Of a stretch of DNA of 64,000 nt, positions 1-12,300 are shown piece after piece (position 1 is the first letter of the stretch; every line of letters begins with the position of its first letter). Location of the stretch: assembly GCA_903813345.2 (NCBI GenBank), contig CAIIXF020000008.1, positions 18,644,822 to 18,708,821 on the forward strand, written 5' to 3'. The position numbers and the translations under genes are program-made. Origin of the DNA: Owenia fusiformis (lineage: Eukaryota; Annelida; Polychaeta; Sabellida; Oweniidae). The notes beneath the pieces were generated by a model that worked only from the letters and a program-made list of their open reading frames with translations, made no database searches and was not told where the DNA came from.

Positions 1-254
1 CTTTTCCTTTTGTGGGATACACTGTAATTGATGTGGGTATTTAAATATGGCATTTCATGGTCACATTAAAACCAACCAACAGGGTTTATATTATAATCGC
101 AAGATAATTAGTGATGTTTGAGTTTTCTTAACTTAAGCACGCTCTATGCTACCAATTGCAAAAGTACATGTATGTACCATGTGCCCAAATAAGCCCAGAT
201 CCAAGTGCTATCAAGAAGTAACCTTTACTCATTTCCCCTCTCTTAACCTTGCAG

Positions 255-339
255 GACTATACACCAGGTGTTAAGAAGATTCCTACAGCATGTATCACGG
301 TAGAGGATGCCGAGATGCTACATAGGATGCAAAAGAGAG
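255..339 (+). CDS. CPQ: CPQ coding exon (first in window)
   Basis: Acceptor ttgcag before 255 and donor gtaggt at 340. The exon encodes 28 codons plus one base, including [17 protein letters not shown], a highly conserved stretch of CPQ. It enters in phase 0 and leaves in phase 1. Confidence 0.93.
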
Positions 340-3300
340 GTAGGTACAATTATGTGTACATCCTACATCAAACTGAGCAGTTAAATATAGTAAAACCCAC
401 TGGTGATCCGCTCTATTACGCTGGTTACTGAAATGGTTCGTTTCAGTAACAAAATGTCGGAAACTCAAAGGTACGATTTTTCTATTTTTTTTCATGCTTT
501 GAAGGCAGAATTCCCATGACATTTTTATCAAAAACGTGTGTCAGTATCATATATTTAAGAAAATATATATGCTTGCAAACAAATGGTTCAGAAGACAACA
601 GAGTTGTCGATTTAATACCTCACTATTGTTACTTAAACGGAATGGGTCAGAAGTGCAAATCTTAAAGTTTCGTTTACATAACCAAAGTACATACAGGGGG
701 TGAAAACGCATAGAGTGTTTTCACGGAAATACTTCCTCACCTCCCAATAGGCTGTTCAAAATCAAGATATTTCTTTAGTTAAGCCCACATTATAGAAAAA
801 CTAGATGAGTGGCTGTTAATTTATAACAATGGAATGTTTTCCTGAAGTACTGGGAACATTATGAACACATTGGCAGGTGAGGAAACACTATAAAAATTTA
901 CAGACTACCAAATAAAACTAAACCAACCTGCTTTTTGAACGAAAATACTCTACGCATTTCCACCCCCTGACATAGTGTTTGGATGAATTGGTTAAGTATC
1001 AAAACTGCAATTTTATGCTTGTTCAAAACTTTATTGCTGTAACTGAAATTGAAATACATGAAATTGTTAATTTGAGTCAGGATTAAAAAGAATTCCTGAC
1101 ATGTATACTGGTAGTTTCCATTTACACTGGTTGTGAGTCGTGGACTTCAAAGTTGCGGAAATAAATCTGAACATCATCCGTGGATGCCCAGTCCATATTG
1201 CCACCTCCAAAGAAAGTTGAGAAAAAAATCGTATCAATGTTGAATTCAGATGTACGGAATCCAACATCGTTGTAATCAATAACGAGAACATCATCTAGCC
1301 ACACACGGAGAACTCCATCATTGAGCCCAACAGTGTTCAACCTGACGTACTGTTTAAGGTTATACCAGCGCCCTCTATTGAACCTAAAGGAGCCACGTCC
1401 AACAGAATGTCCGAAATCATAGTTGCAATGGTTGCCAGGACGATCACAGAAATCACTCGCTTGGTCAGCACCAGAGTAGAGATAGATTTCTCCATCACCA
1501 TCTCTTCGCCACATATATCTAGTAGAGAAGCAGTGGCTCGTAGCCCCACCTCCTGAACAACTTGATTGGTCCCCACCATAGAGCCCAGGCAGTTTTCCTG
1601 GACAAATGAGTGTTGTTTGTAAAAGTTAACTTGTAAATTATCTACGAGGTAACTATCAACTATCAACTATCAAGAAAAATTGTGTTGAATTATGTTGGAT
1701 GGGAATGCATGAGAATTATTGAAAATAAGGGAATCCCAGATTTAAGGTATTATGAGTGATTTATCTCACATAGATATTCCCTAAAGTTCATGTTACAGTT
1801 CAGGAAAGTTAAATACATGGTAAAACAAGGGCCATGTACAGGTGCTCAAGAAATCATTAATTTGCACTAATTGTGAAGGTACGTAAGAATAGGTGGCAAA
1901 TATTACATGTATACACATTGATATCATCCTCATTTGTGCCTCAGATAAATTTGGTTCAAATTTTATAGGCTGTGCCTTTTGGACATACATGACCACTCAA
2001 TTCAAAATGAGTGATGGTATAGGGGTCAACCCAGTTGTCTGAAACCCAGTTGTCCGAAACCCAATTCTCCGAAACCCAGTTGTCCAAAACCCAGTTCTCC
2101 GAAAATTACAGCTTACAGCTCTATGAACCAGCACTCTTTCATTGGTAAAGGGTGTATTTGAGAGTAAACCTCATCAACTGAACGATTCCTTTATGGGCTG
2201 GTATTTAATAAAACTGTCAAAAGATGAAAGTACAAGGGCATATACAGGTGATATAGATAGACAAACACAGTTAAATCATGTTATTCTCATTGCAAAGTGG
2301 CTTTTACATAACATACATAGGGTGTACAATTTTTAAACCAATTTTCTTTATGGCCCATGGGCCTTTTTGGAAAGGGAACAACATTTTTCCAATGGGTGAT
2401 GGGCGTTCATAAAAGGGAAAAAAGCTTTCCAAAGCCAGTGGGCATTTATTTAGTAAAGTTGACATGTACGTCTTTTGAAACCAAAACTTATTCTTCACTT
2501 ACCCTACTATCACACCAAACTAGTTCTCACTACGTTCTCGAAAACGGGCTTCAACTGTGTATGAACGGACTGGACGAACTTAAAACCGTTTGGGGTCTAT
2601 TTACAAACTTCATCGAACGTACTCGAACGGGTAGGTCCTCTAGAACTTAGAACATGCTCAAAATGTTCTCTTGGTCGTCACATTCTACAATTAAAACGAG
2701 TGACAACCTACTAACGCCGAGCTGGACGTACTACGAACGGAACCGTCCTACTTCAATCATACTAGGGACGTTTTAACAACGAGTTGAACTGTCTGAGGAT
2801 GTATTGAGAACGAGGTAGAACTAATTGCAAATGGGTTAAAACTGATTAAGAACGTATTTATCAACGAGTTAGCAAAAATATAGCTATCACACCAAGCAAG
2901 TTGCCACTGCGTTCCTCAAAACTGGTTTTTAACTGTATGTGAACGGAATGAACGTAGCTTTTTTTTATTAAATTTATTTCAATAGAATACAAAAAAATGT
3001 AAATACACAGACATGTAAATTCTTAAATCGCCACAATGGCATTATATAAGAATAGGGGGCAGGTGGAAGTTGAAGTGGCAGAGCAGGCAGGGTCTTGGAC
3101 AAGGGCAAGTGTGACGGGACTATAGGATACTAAAGATGGATAAGAAGGAGGGAATTAGCTATTGTCTTTGATAAAATTAACAATGAGAAGTAGTATTTTG
3201 GAATTTGCATCTATATTTAATTTGGGAATTCCTGTTTTCAAAATAGCTATGAAATCAGTTTGAGAGAGATTATGACTGAAGATGTTTGGTTCGAGATCAG

Positions 3301-6300
3301 TGAGTTTGTCCTTGAATTGCTGTCTTTGTAAAGTAAGTAAGTCACATTGAAAGAGAAAATGTTTTTGTGGTTTTCCACAAGTGCAATTAGGGCTGTCAAT
3401 AGACTGAAAGTTGTGAGCGTAGAACTGGGCTTTAAAGTATAGGTTGGCTCTCACTTTATTGAGAACTATTTCTTGATCCCTTGTTAGATTAAGCTGGCTT
3501 GTTGACAAAATCAAAGGTGTTTTTTGGAAATGTACTCTTTGATGTTTTTTAAAATTCGAAAGAGTACTCTTAGATTTAATACCAGGTGGAAGATTGATCC
3601 AATTTGAAATTGCAGCTGGTATTGCTGAGGTGGAGAATCTATTTGAACATCTAATGGGCATTTTAAATGCTTCATTATATCTCAATACTCTGTTTGCATG
3701 GTTTCTAAATTTGTCAAAAATATCAGTTACATAGGGAGGACTTGTACCATTTACAATTTTGAACATAAAGTTGTTAATCTGGATACTGCTTCTTGATTCA
3801 AGAGTTGGCCAATTGAGTAGGTTTAAAACCTTTTTTCAACTGCTCCCTTGGATACACCCAGAACAATTAAGTGCAGCTTTGTAATAAAGACTGTCGGGTC
3901 GTTGTAATAGGAATTTTGAGGCTGTGCTGTACATGATAGCACCATAGTCAAAATGGGGTAAAATAAAAGACTTAAATATGGTTTCTAGATGCTTGCTACC
4001 TAACTTATATTTAAGTTTCTTTAAGGGGTTCAACATTTTTCATATTTTTGATATAATTTCTCCAATATGCTTGTCATATGATAAGCTTGGGTCAAAAGTA
4101 AATCCCAGATGTTTGTGCTCGTGATCTCTGGTAATTTCAACATTGTTTAACTTTGAGACAGAAACATTATCGACTTTAGATCTGGATGAGTGGAATATCA
4201 TTTCTGAACTCTTTTCAGGTTTAAACTCTAATTTCCAGCAGGTGTCAGACCATTTTCAATTTTAGTTAGGTTAGATCTGACTATTGCATCTACTTCTTGT
4301 GGATGCTTAGGGTCAAAAGGATGATGTAGAGAAGTGTCATCCGCATAAATATAGCAATGCCCCTCCAGATTGTCTGGAAGGTCATTAATGTATAGGAGAA
4401 ATAATATTGGCCCAAGTATTGAGCCCTGGGGGACACCACAATTGATAAAGTCATTTCAGAATAATTTGAAATTTCTCCAGATATCTGTACTGCAATTTTT
4501 CTGTTAGTAAGGTAAGATTTGATAATTTTTTTAATTTGCCCTTGGCAGCCATATGCTGAAAGTTTATGAAGTAGTAGCTTACGTGGAACTCTGTCAAATG
4601 CAGCGGCTATATCTAGAAAAATTGTTTTGGAAGCTTTTCCTTGTTCAAATGTGCTCTGAAGAAAATGTTCAATCGATAAAAGTTGATGAATAGTACTATG
4701 ACCTGGTAAGAATCTGGACTGATGTTTGAAAAGAAGATTATTGTCAATTAAATGCTTCCTGATTCGATCAGCTAAAACTTTTTCAAATACTTTAATTTTC
4801 CAATTTTCCAGATATCCGTGTAGGTACACTTTGATAAAAGTTTGTTGAATAAGTTGGCTAAAGGTTTTGAAATGGTATGGGCTGTCAAATTCAACATTTT
4901 GTTGGTGATGTTATCTGGGCCACATGCCTTTGAGGTGTCTAAGGACAAAATTATTTTCATTACCTCAAATTGATAGGTCTGGGCGGAAATGAGTAGAGAA
5001 TTAGTCCTAATTGGAAAATGGGGCAATTGATCAAATGTTGCATCAGTATGATTTTTTGAGGCAAAGAAACTCATAAATCGGTTAGCTATATCAAGGTTGT
5101 TAGATAAGTCGTGTCCAGAGACATCATCATAGATACTAGAAATATAATTTTTATGTAAATTTTTACCAAGGAATGATTTGATCAACCTCCAATAATTTTT
5201 ATCAGATTTATTGAGTTGATCAATTGATGAGATAGTTTTGAGTTCATGCGCCTCTTTGGCTTCTTCAATTAGTTGGGAAGCTTATTGAATTTGTTAACTT
5301 GATTTGGATATTTTGAAAATTTCTTATATAATACTTTCTTTTTTGATATTTAACATTTAAGAGCTACAACGTTCTATGGCCTGTTTACGAACTTCATGTG
5401 TACTTTCCCGGACGGGGAATATGATTAAGAAATTTTGAATCGATTCAAAATTCGATGGTGGTGGAGCAACCTGAACAAACTGCGAATGAGTTGGACGTAT
5501 TGAAGACTGTTTATGAACGAAGTAGCTAATTATTTTAGACATATTTCCCAACCACAGCCAGATTGAGTCCGTTTTACGACGTTTTCGTAGGACTGTCAAG
5601 AACAGGTAAGAACTAGTTTGGTGTGATAGGGGTTACGTACTCTGTTCGAGAAATAGAGATTAAATTCAAAAGGATGAAGTGAGTACATGGCAAAAATGAA
5701 ACTTCTTGGGAATGGGATAACATCCATTTTGATACGAGGGATACAAGGACATTCTGTCTTCATTTCCAGTTGATCCAAAGTGATTAAGTTAAGAATGTTT
5801 TGTTCTTTTACGATTTGATAAGAGACAGAGACTAAGAAATTAAATGCGACGAAATATTTTGACAACGCAATATGTATACTGTTTTATTCTAAGCGTTTAC
5901 TTATTTTATCTGTTTCAAAATGTTTCATTTTATTTTGACTAGAGATTGAAGAAGATAGATAAACTGTTCCGTATTATATATTGTGTTTTGATAACCTTTT
6001 TTATAATCTCAATGTAAAATAAATCCCCCGTTCCTGCAATTCTGGTAACGCCATGCAATGGATGCAATTCAAAGTGAGAGATCTATGAACATCAGAATGC
6101 GTCCATGCCATTAATTCGTTCAAATACATGGCATGGAACTGGCCTAAGTTTCAGTACGTCCCCCCTTTCTCTGGTAAATGATGACTATATTTTTCGGAGT
6201 AATGGGTTTCGGACAACTGGGTTTCGGAGACCTGGGTTTTGGACAACTGGGGTGTACCCGATGGTATACTAAAACAAGTTTTCTCTAAAACTAAATAAAG

Positions 6301-9300
6301 TTACCTGATTAAACTTCAGATGTTCAAGACAACTAACTTTTCTGTCAGATGACCTACTTTCAAGATTCTTCTGTGTTGGTACAATTTTTGGGACACCATT
6401 AGTATGATGGTAGTAGAAATACTTCTTGTTTCTTTCGAGAAGTGAAACCAAGTGTTGTGAATGACTTGCTAACTTTTATAACCAGTATTAGTCATACAAA
6501 AAAGCTACAAAAGATATTTTTGCACAATATATAGACATTTATTATGTAGATGAAGTTAATTGTTGATTCAAACTAGACTACCAATAAATATTATATATTA
6601 ATATATTTATTACACTTAAAATATTCAAATCCCTTCAAACGTTTTTACAAAATCCCTCCACAATTTTTTCAGTTGCAAAAACACACAATAATGACCACCA
6701 ATTTTTCAAAATGGCCACTCACTAGCTAAATTGTCATGATAAAGTGTAATATGCTTTAAGTGTAATAAATACATTTGTTACTTTACTAATAATAAATATT
6801 TGTTATATTATATATTATTACCACCTTGCAGGGCCTCTTCTAGGGGTTTTAGTACTAGGTGAGAAGGCATTTAAATTGCTATATTGACGTGAGCAATATT
6901 GTGTCGGGCGTTAATGACTTTAGTCGGGCAATAATGACATTATCCGCCCGGCTATGTTTCCCGGGAAAAGTGATATCGTTCAGTGCGTAAGATTTTCTAT
7001 TTCAAATTTGCTATTTCAGCCCTGGTCATTAACGGTGGTAATAATAGTAATAACGGGCAAAATAGTGAAATATTGGACCTTGGCCCTTGGGCCTGCAGCC
7101 CTTGGTCCAATATTTCACTATATTGCCCTTTGAAATGACGTTATTGTACCATTAATTATATTATTATATTACAACATCAGAAACATGAGACTGTTCCTGT
7201 TTACTTAAAAATAAAAATTATAACATACCTATGATGATGTATAGTGTAAACTGTTCACAGCACAGCGGGCCAACATAACTTTTGAAAAGCCCGCGCCTGC
7301 TAACTTTCTGATTGGTCAAGCCCTGTTACTACGTCATACATGAGGGCTAGGTCAAATTGACTCATACATTCGTAAGATACAAACAATGGGAATAAATCAT
7401 CATTTCCGAAATCATTGCAAGTCACTAAGATAAGAAAACAGTACTCTCTGACCAGACTAGATCATCATAGGTATGTTATAAATCGTTTATGTCACTATAG
7501 TGACATAAGGTCGGGCCATATATCAATGAAACCCTCGGGCATATTACAATGATAGTGACATAACCTCTAAATATTAGCTACAATAATTTAAAATAAACGA
7601 ATAAAACCAGACTGTTCCTTAGATAATAATAGATATTTGCTACAATATGAATGTAAGATCAGGGCCGTAGCCAGCCTTCAGCCAGGGGGGTGCAATCGCC
7701 AAAAAGATTTCGGTTTTCAGATGGGGGGTGAGATTGTGGCATTAACAAAAAATTAAGATTTATCTTGAATTTTACAAAATTTGATGCAACTTCATTCAAA
7801 ATTGAGCTAGAAGCTTCACATAAAAACATTTCAAAGCTCTTTTCTTTTTCCTTCTCATCGTTATATTTTTATTATAGTACCCATCGCACCCCCCCCTCCG
7901 CTACACCTATGAAAATAATAGGCTGTTTTAGGTAAACTATAATAAATGAATTTGTAACTTGACTAATCTGTGTTTGTATATTTATTTAACCACCTATTGG
8001 TGACAATACCTTTTTACAACATATTTACAACAATAGGTTAAAAGTAACCACGACAATTTTACAGTTCATTGGCTCCACCCCTATTGCTTGTGGCTGTTAC
8101 AGCCCAGGTCATAAATTGATTCAAACCATCCATGCTGACATTTTCTCAACCAATTAGCAGGCAGAAGGAATATGCTTAAACAATGTTTAATGTTGGTCAG
8201 TAGTACTTAATAAACAATTACTTCAGAGGAAATGACCATATATTGAAAATTGTCCTTCTCGCGATAACAACCTCTGCATGGTTGGATCCGTGAATTTAGA
8301 GTACAGATGGATTTATCTTTTAAGAAAAGCTCAAATGAATGTGAAGCATACACTTTCAATGTTCTTGCTTCATTTGTTTAAACATTGATGAATACAGTTA
8401 TGTAGGATGAAACTTTTTTTAAGTTCCATGATTGTAATCTTGATATACAAATAAATTAATATAAATATTCACTGATTGCCTAATGTTGATATCAACTGAT
8501 CTTTCATGATATGTGACCCAGGTTTGACCAATCATACAATTGCAAACATGACAATGATATGATAATTATGAATATTGACTACATGTGATTTACAATAAAA
8601 CAAGAGGCTCCATCTTTGCACTCGCCGGTCTTCATTGCGTTCATCCGACGATCGACTGGCGGGAGTCGAGTGAACGAAGATGAGAGGCTCTTTATCTGGG
8701 GTAAACTAGAAATAATACATTTGTAATCCATAAACTAAACTAAAAATAAACATTGAATACAAAGTTAAAGTCAGAACAGGGAGGTTATTCCTGTTAAAAA
8801 GGCCTTGCTGTATAAGAATGGACTACATGTAAAGCCCCATCTACATTAGAGAATCTTTAAAAGTTCAATTTTTCTTTTAAAGATCATAATTTCAATGTAA
8901 AGTTACAATCTGCATGTCAACAAGACCAGCTTATTGCACGCCAATTGAGTTTTATGTAAATCAAATTGACTATATTTTATAAATTAGGAAATAAGTAACT
9001 TTTGCAAGTTGTCTCCATTTCATGAATAGCATTCTTGCATGACCAAAACCACTAATGCCATCTATTTATTCATCTATATAGCAAGTCCTCTGTTAGATAG
9101 AAATAAATATAAATATTTGTATTTATTTAATATGATAAATATTTGTTACAATATGACAATAAAAGCACAGATAATTTTTTTTATCAAATATTAATTTCAC
9201 TGTCAGAAATATGTCTGTACGTGTGAGTTAGATTACAATGAAGATACATTGTTGGAATATATCGTCTACTAATAAATTATTCTACTGAACACTTAAATAT

Positions 9301-12300
9301 AAATAAATATTGGTAACATATGACTACAGAATTTTGTGAATTACGAGTTAGTATAAACAATCATGCTATTTAGCTTATATAGTCCAAAAATATAAACTCT
9401 TGCTCCTTGCTCAATTTGTCTGTCTGTCTGTCCATCCGTCCCTCCGTCCGTTTGTCTGTCCGTCCGTCCGTCTGTCCATAGGTCCATCCATCCGATTATT
9501 TCAATTTATCTCTCCTGTAACTTTTTGTCATGTATCTTTTTGTACTGTATCATTTTGTCATGTAACTTTTTGTCACGTATTTTTTTGTCATGTAACTTTT
9601 TGTCATGTATCTTTTGTTGTGTATCTTTTGTCATGTAACTTTTTGTCACGTATCTTTTTGTCCTGTATCTTTTTGTCATGTATCTTTTGTTGTGTATCTT
9701 TTGTCATGCATCTTTTGTCTCTTTTCAATATAAATCTTAATTCAAGATCTTAACACTTGGTTGAAAAAATTATCCCAAATGAAACATCATGGTTATCAAA
9801 ATAGCTAATAGCTTATTTCCTCAGGATGTTGAATCAGAATTGAAATGACAGTAAATGAAAAATAAAGTTTAGATCTCAACTTGCCACTGTTTCTTAATTG
9901 AAATTTACAGACTGAATACAAATTAAAAATAACTAATAACCTACAATAATAATTTGTAAACTGAATTCAAACTTTGTTATCACAAGTATTTAAATCAACC
10001 TTCAAGAAGTCAAAGTTCAAGGTCATATTCTAGGTCAATTCAAGGCAAAGAAAGGTCAAGAATCTGAAGTCTTAAATTCTGTTCAATTTGACCTATCTAG
10101 TTATATATGTTCTATAGATTTTGGAAAAACAGACATGTTTCCTGTACTAGATTCCTGAGAACTAACACTTCGACTTTTGAACATTTTGAAGAGACTATTT
10201 CTAAATTTGCTTCCAGCAAATACGTAAAGCCAGAAGTTGACGCTGTAGTTTATATACAACATCCACAAAAAAACTACAGAATACTTTTCAGCAAACATCT
10301 GGTTTTCAATGGTTTTATCCATGAATTCTACCCAGACGTTAAAGACAGTGAACGGCACTGTACATATGCAAAGAACAACGCTTACCGCTATAAGCATCAG
10401 TGCCATAGAGTTGGTGGTTCTCTTCTGAGCTGCTGTCAGTTCTCTTGGCGTCATTGACTTCCGCTTCCTCTGTTGTTTGAATACAACTTTGATTATGATG
10501 ACGTTACAGATGATGACTATGCTCAAAGGTATGAAGCTAAGCATAAGTAAGTCCTGCCATACAAAATAAGTACTGGAATAGTGGATGAAATCTGGGTTCC
10601 ATGTACAATCTGTGAAGTGGGTATCATCTTCAATAAAGGTAACGATCCAACTAATTTGTAGATTCCAAGCGAGGAGAATCAAAAAGCTTAAGCTTAATGC
10701 TCCTATTACTGTTCGTTTGGTACTCAATGCCTGTGCTCTGTAGGGTAATCCTACCGCAATACACCGCTCGATTGAAATCACGGCAATGATCCAGATAGAG
10801 AAGTCGGTCATAACATACAACACGGTCATTCCAATCTTGCATGGCCAGTATCCAAGGTCTGTCAACAAAGATTTGGATAGGCCAAACCCTATTTTCAAAG
10901 TCAAGCCAAGACCAGAATTAAGCAAGTTGAATGAATCTGTCACTGCTAACACTGTAAGTGCCAAGGCTATAGGAGAACTTCTCATATTTTCTCCACGAAA
11001 CACGAGTATGGATAAAATGTTACATGGGACTCCGAATGCAATCAGGGTCATTCCACCATATTTCCAAAGTTCTACTTCCCACGGTATGTTTGCTGTTGAG
11101 TCTAGGCTCGTATCATTTAGTTTTTCTGTCACATTGAGTTCATCATTGAATTTGCTGTCATATGAATCAGTCCCATCATTCAGTTCTTGAGTCACAAATG
11201 ACTCTGTGCTAGTTACAGTCAACACTGGATCAGTGGTAGAAGATGCAGACCCTGTTCTCATTACATTCAACATTGCATCAGTTGAAAAGGATGCAGATGC
11301 TGTTTTAGTTGCATTTAACATTGCATCATTTGAAAAGGATGCAGACATTGTTCCAGTTTCAGTCAACACTGTATCAGTTGAAAAGGATGCAATGTCACTC
11401 ATAGATGCACTAAATGTTGTTCCATTTATGTGTTGTTGATTCACAGTGACGACCCTGTCTAACATCATCCCAACGAACAAGACAAAATGAATCAGCATTT
11501 TTGAATTCATTTTCACCACGTTTTTCTGATTAAATAATATCAACTCTACTTTGATTCCAGTTCAGAAAAATTAATAGTTTTGTAAAAATATTATTATTCA
11601 GCTTCTTTATCTGCAATTTTATGACAATTTAGAAATTTTTCTTTCACATATTGTTTCTCCTTGATTTCGCCCAGCTCAACTGGTGTTTCTTCATGTGGCT
11701 TTCTCGTAATAAGTAATATAAAATGGTAATATGATAGTGCATAACTTACCTGATAATTAAAGGTTGCTAACTATGTTAGAAATGTAATAATGAGTAAACA
11801 GACAAAATTTCAAGGTATTTTATGTAATGTTGACTGATTGAAAACAATTTAATGCAAAAATTATTTAGAAATATTTTATATAACTGTTTTTGTTAACATT
11901 TTTTGTTTTTTTAGTGCAATTGTTTTTGCTCCTTTCTACCAATTCTTGAGAATGAAACAGAAAGTCTTTCCAAACCTTGTTGGAACAAAATAGCATATAC
12001 AACATGTTTTTAGACCTCTCAATATTATAGTTATACAAAGGAATTTTTGGTTGATTTTAAAAAAGTATTCAAAATTTAAACAAAATCCCCCAAAATAGAT
12101 AAAAATCAAGATAAACCTTTTATTTCATTAAAATTATACTTTTTTAAAATCAACCAAATTTCCTTTGTACAGTTACAATATTGAGAGACCTAAACATGTT
12201 GTGTTTATGTCGTTTTTGTTCCAATGAGGTTCGGAAAGATGTTTCATTTCACTCTGGAAACAGGATACCAAGAACAAAACAAGTGTTTGATGTGTTTTCT

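Larger units (their letters stand above)
2503..5632. mobile_element. Inner TIR element interrupted by a LINE
   Basis: CTATCACACCAAACTAGTTC at 2507 is matched in inverse by the sequence ending 5629, and TTAC flanks both sides (2499-2502 and 5633-5636). A second diverged copy of the left terminus begins at 2884, so the left arm carries a tandem duplication of roughly 375 bp. Both arms are rich in short motifs of the kind GAACG/CGTTC and look non-coding. The centre is the LINE at about 2955-5350. Confidence 0.65.
2022..6259. mobile_element. TIR transposon with 9-bp target duplication and subrepeated ends
   Basis: Left end (2022-2107) and right end (6196-6259) are inverted copies built of a roughly 16-bp unit such as CCCAGTTGTCCGAAA, repeated five times on the left and about four on the right. 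GATGGTATA flanks both ends (2013-2021 and 6260-6268). A 9-bp duplication is typical of Mutator-like elements, but no transposase is visible, so class is inferred. The interior is occupied by a second TIR element and a LINE. A related sequence without the insertion occurs inverted at about 16500-16590, supporting the boundaries. Confidence 0.8.

Noticed and set aside
1337-1666. Minus-strand 109-codon open frame overlapping the PL14 terminal exon
   Set aside because: It is the alternative frame of the real PL14 exon; the other frame carries the family motifs.
10107-11439. Plus-strand open frames of 77-134 codons across the GPCR
   Set aside because: They are antisense shadows of the receptor gene and of its coding minisatellite.
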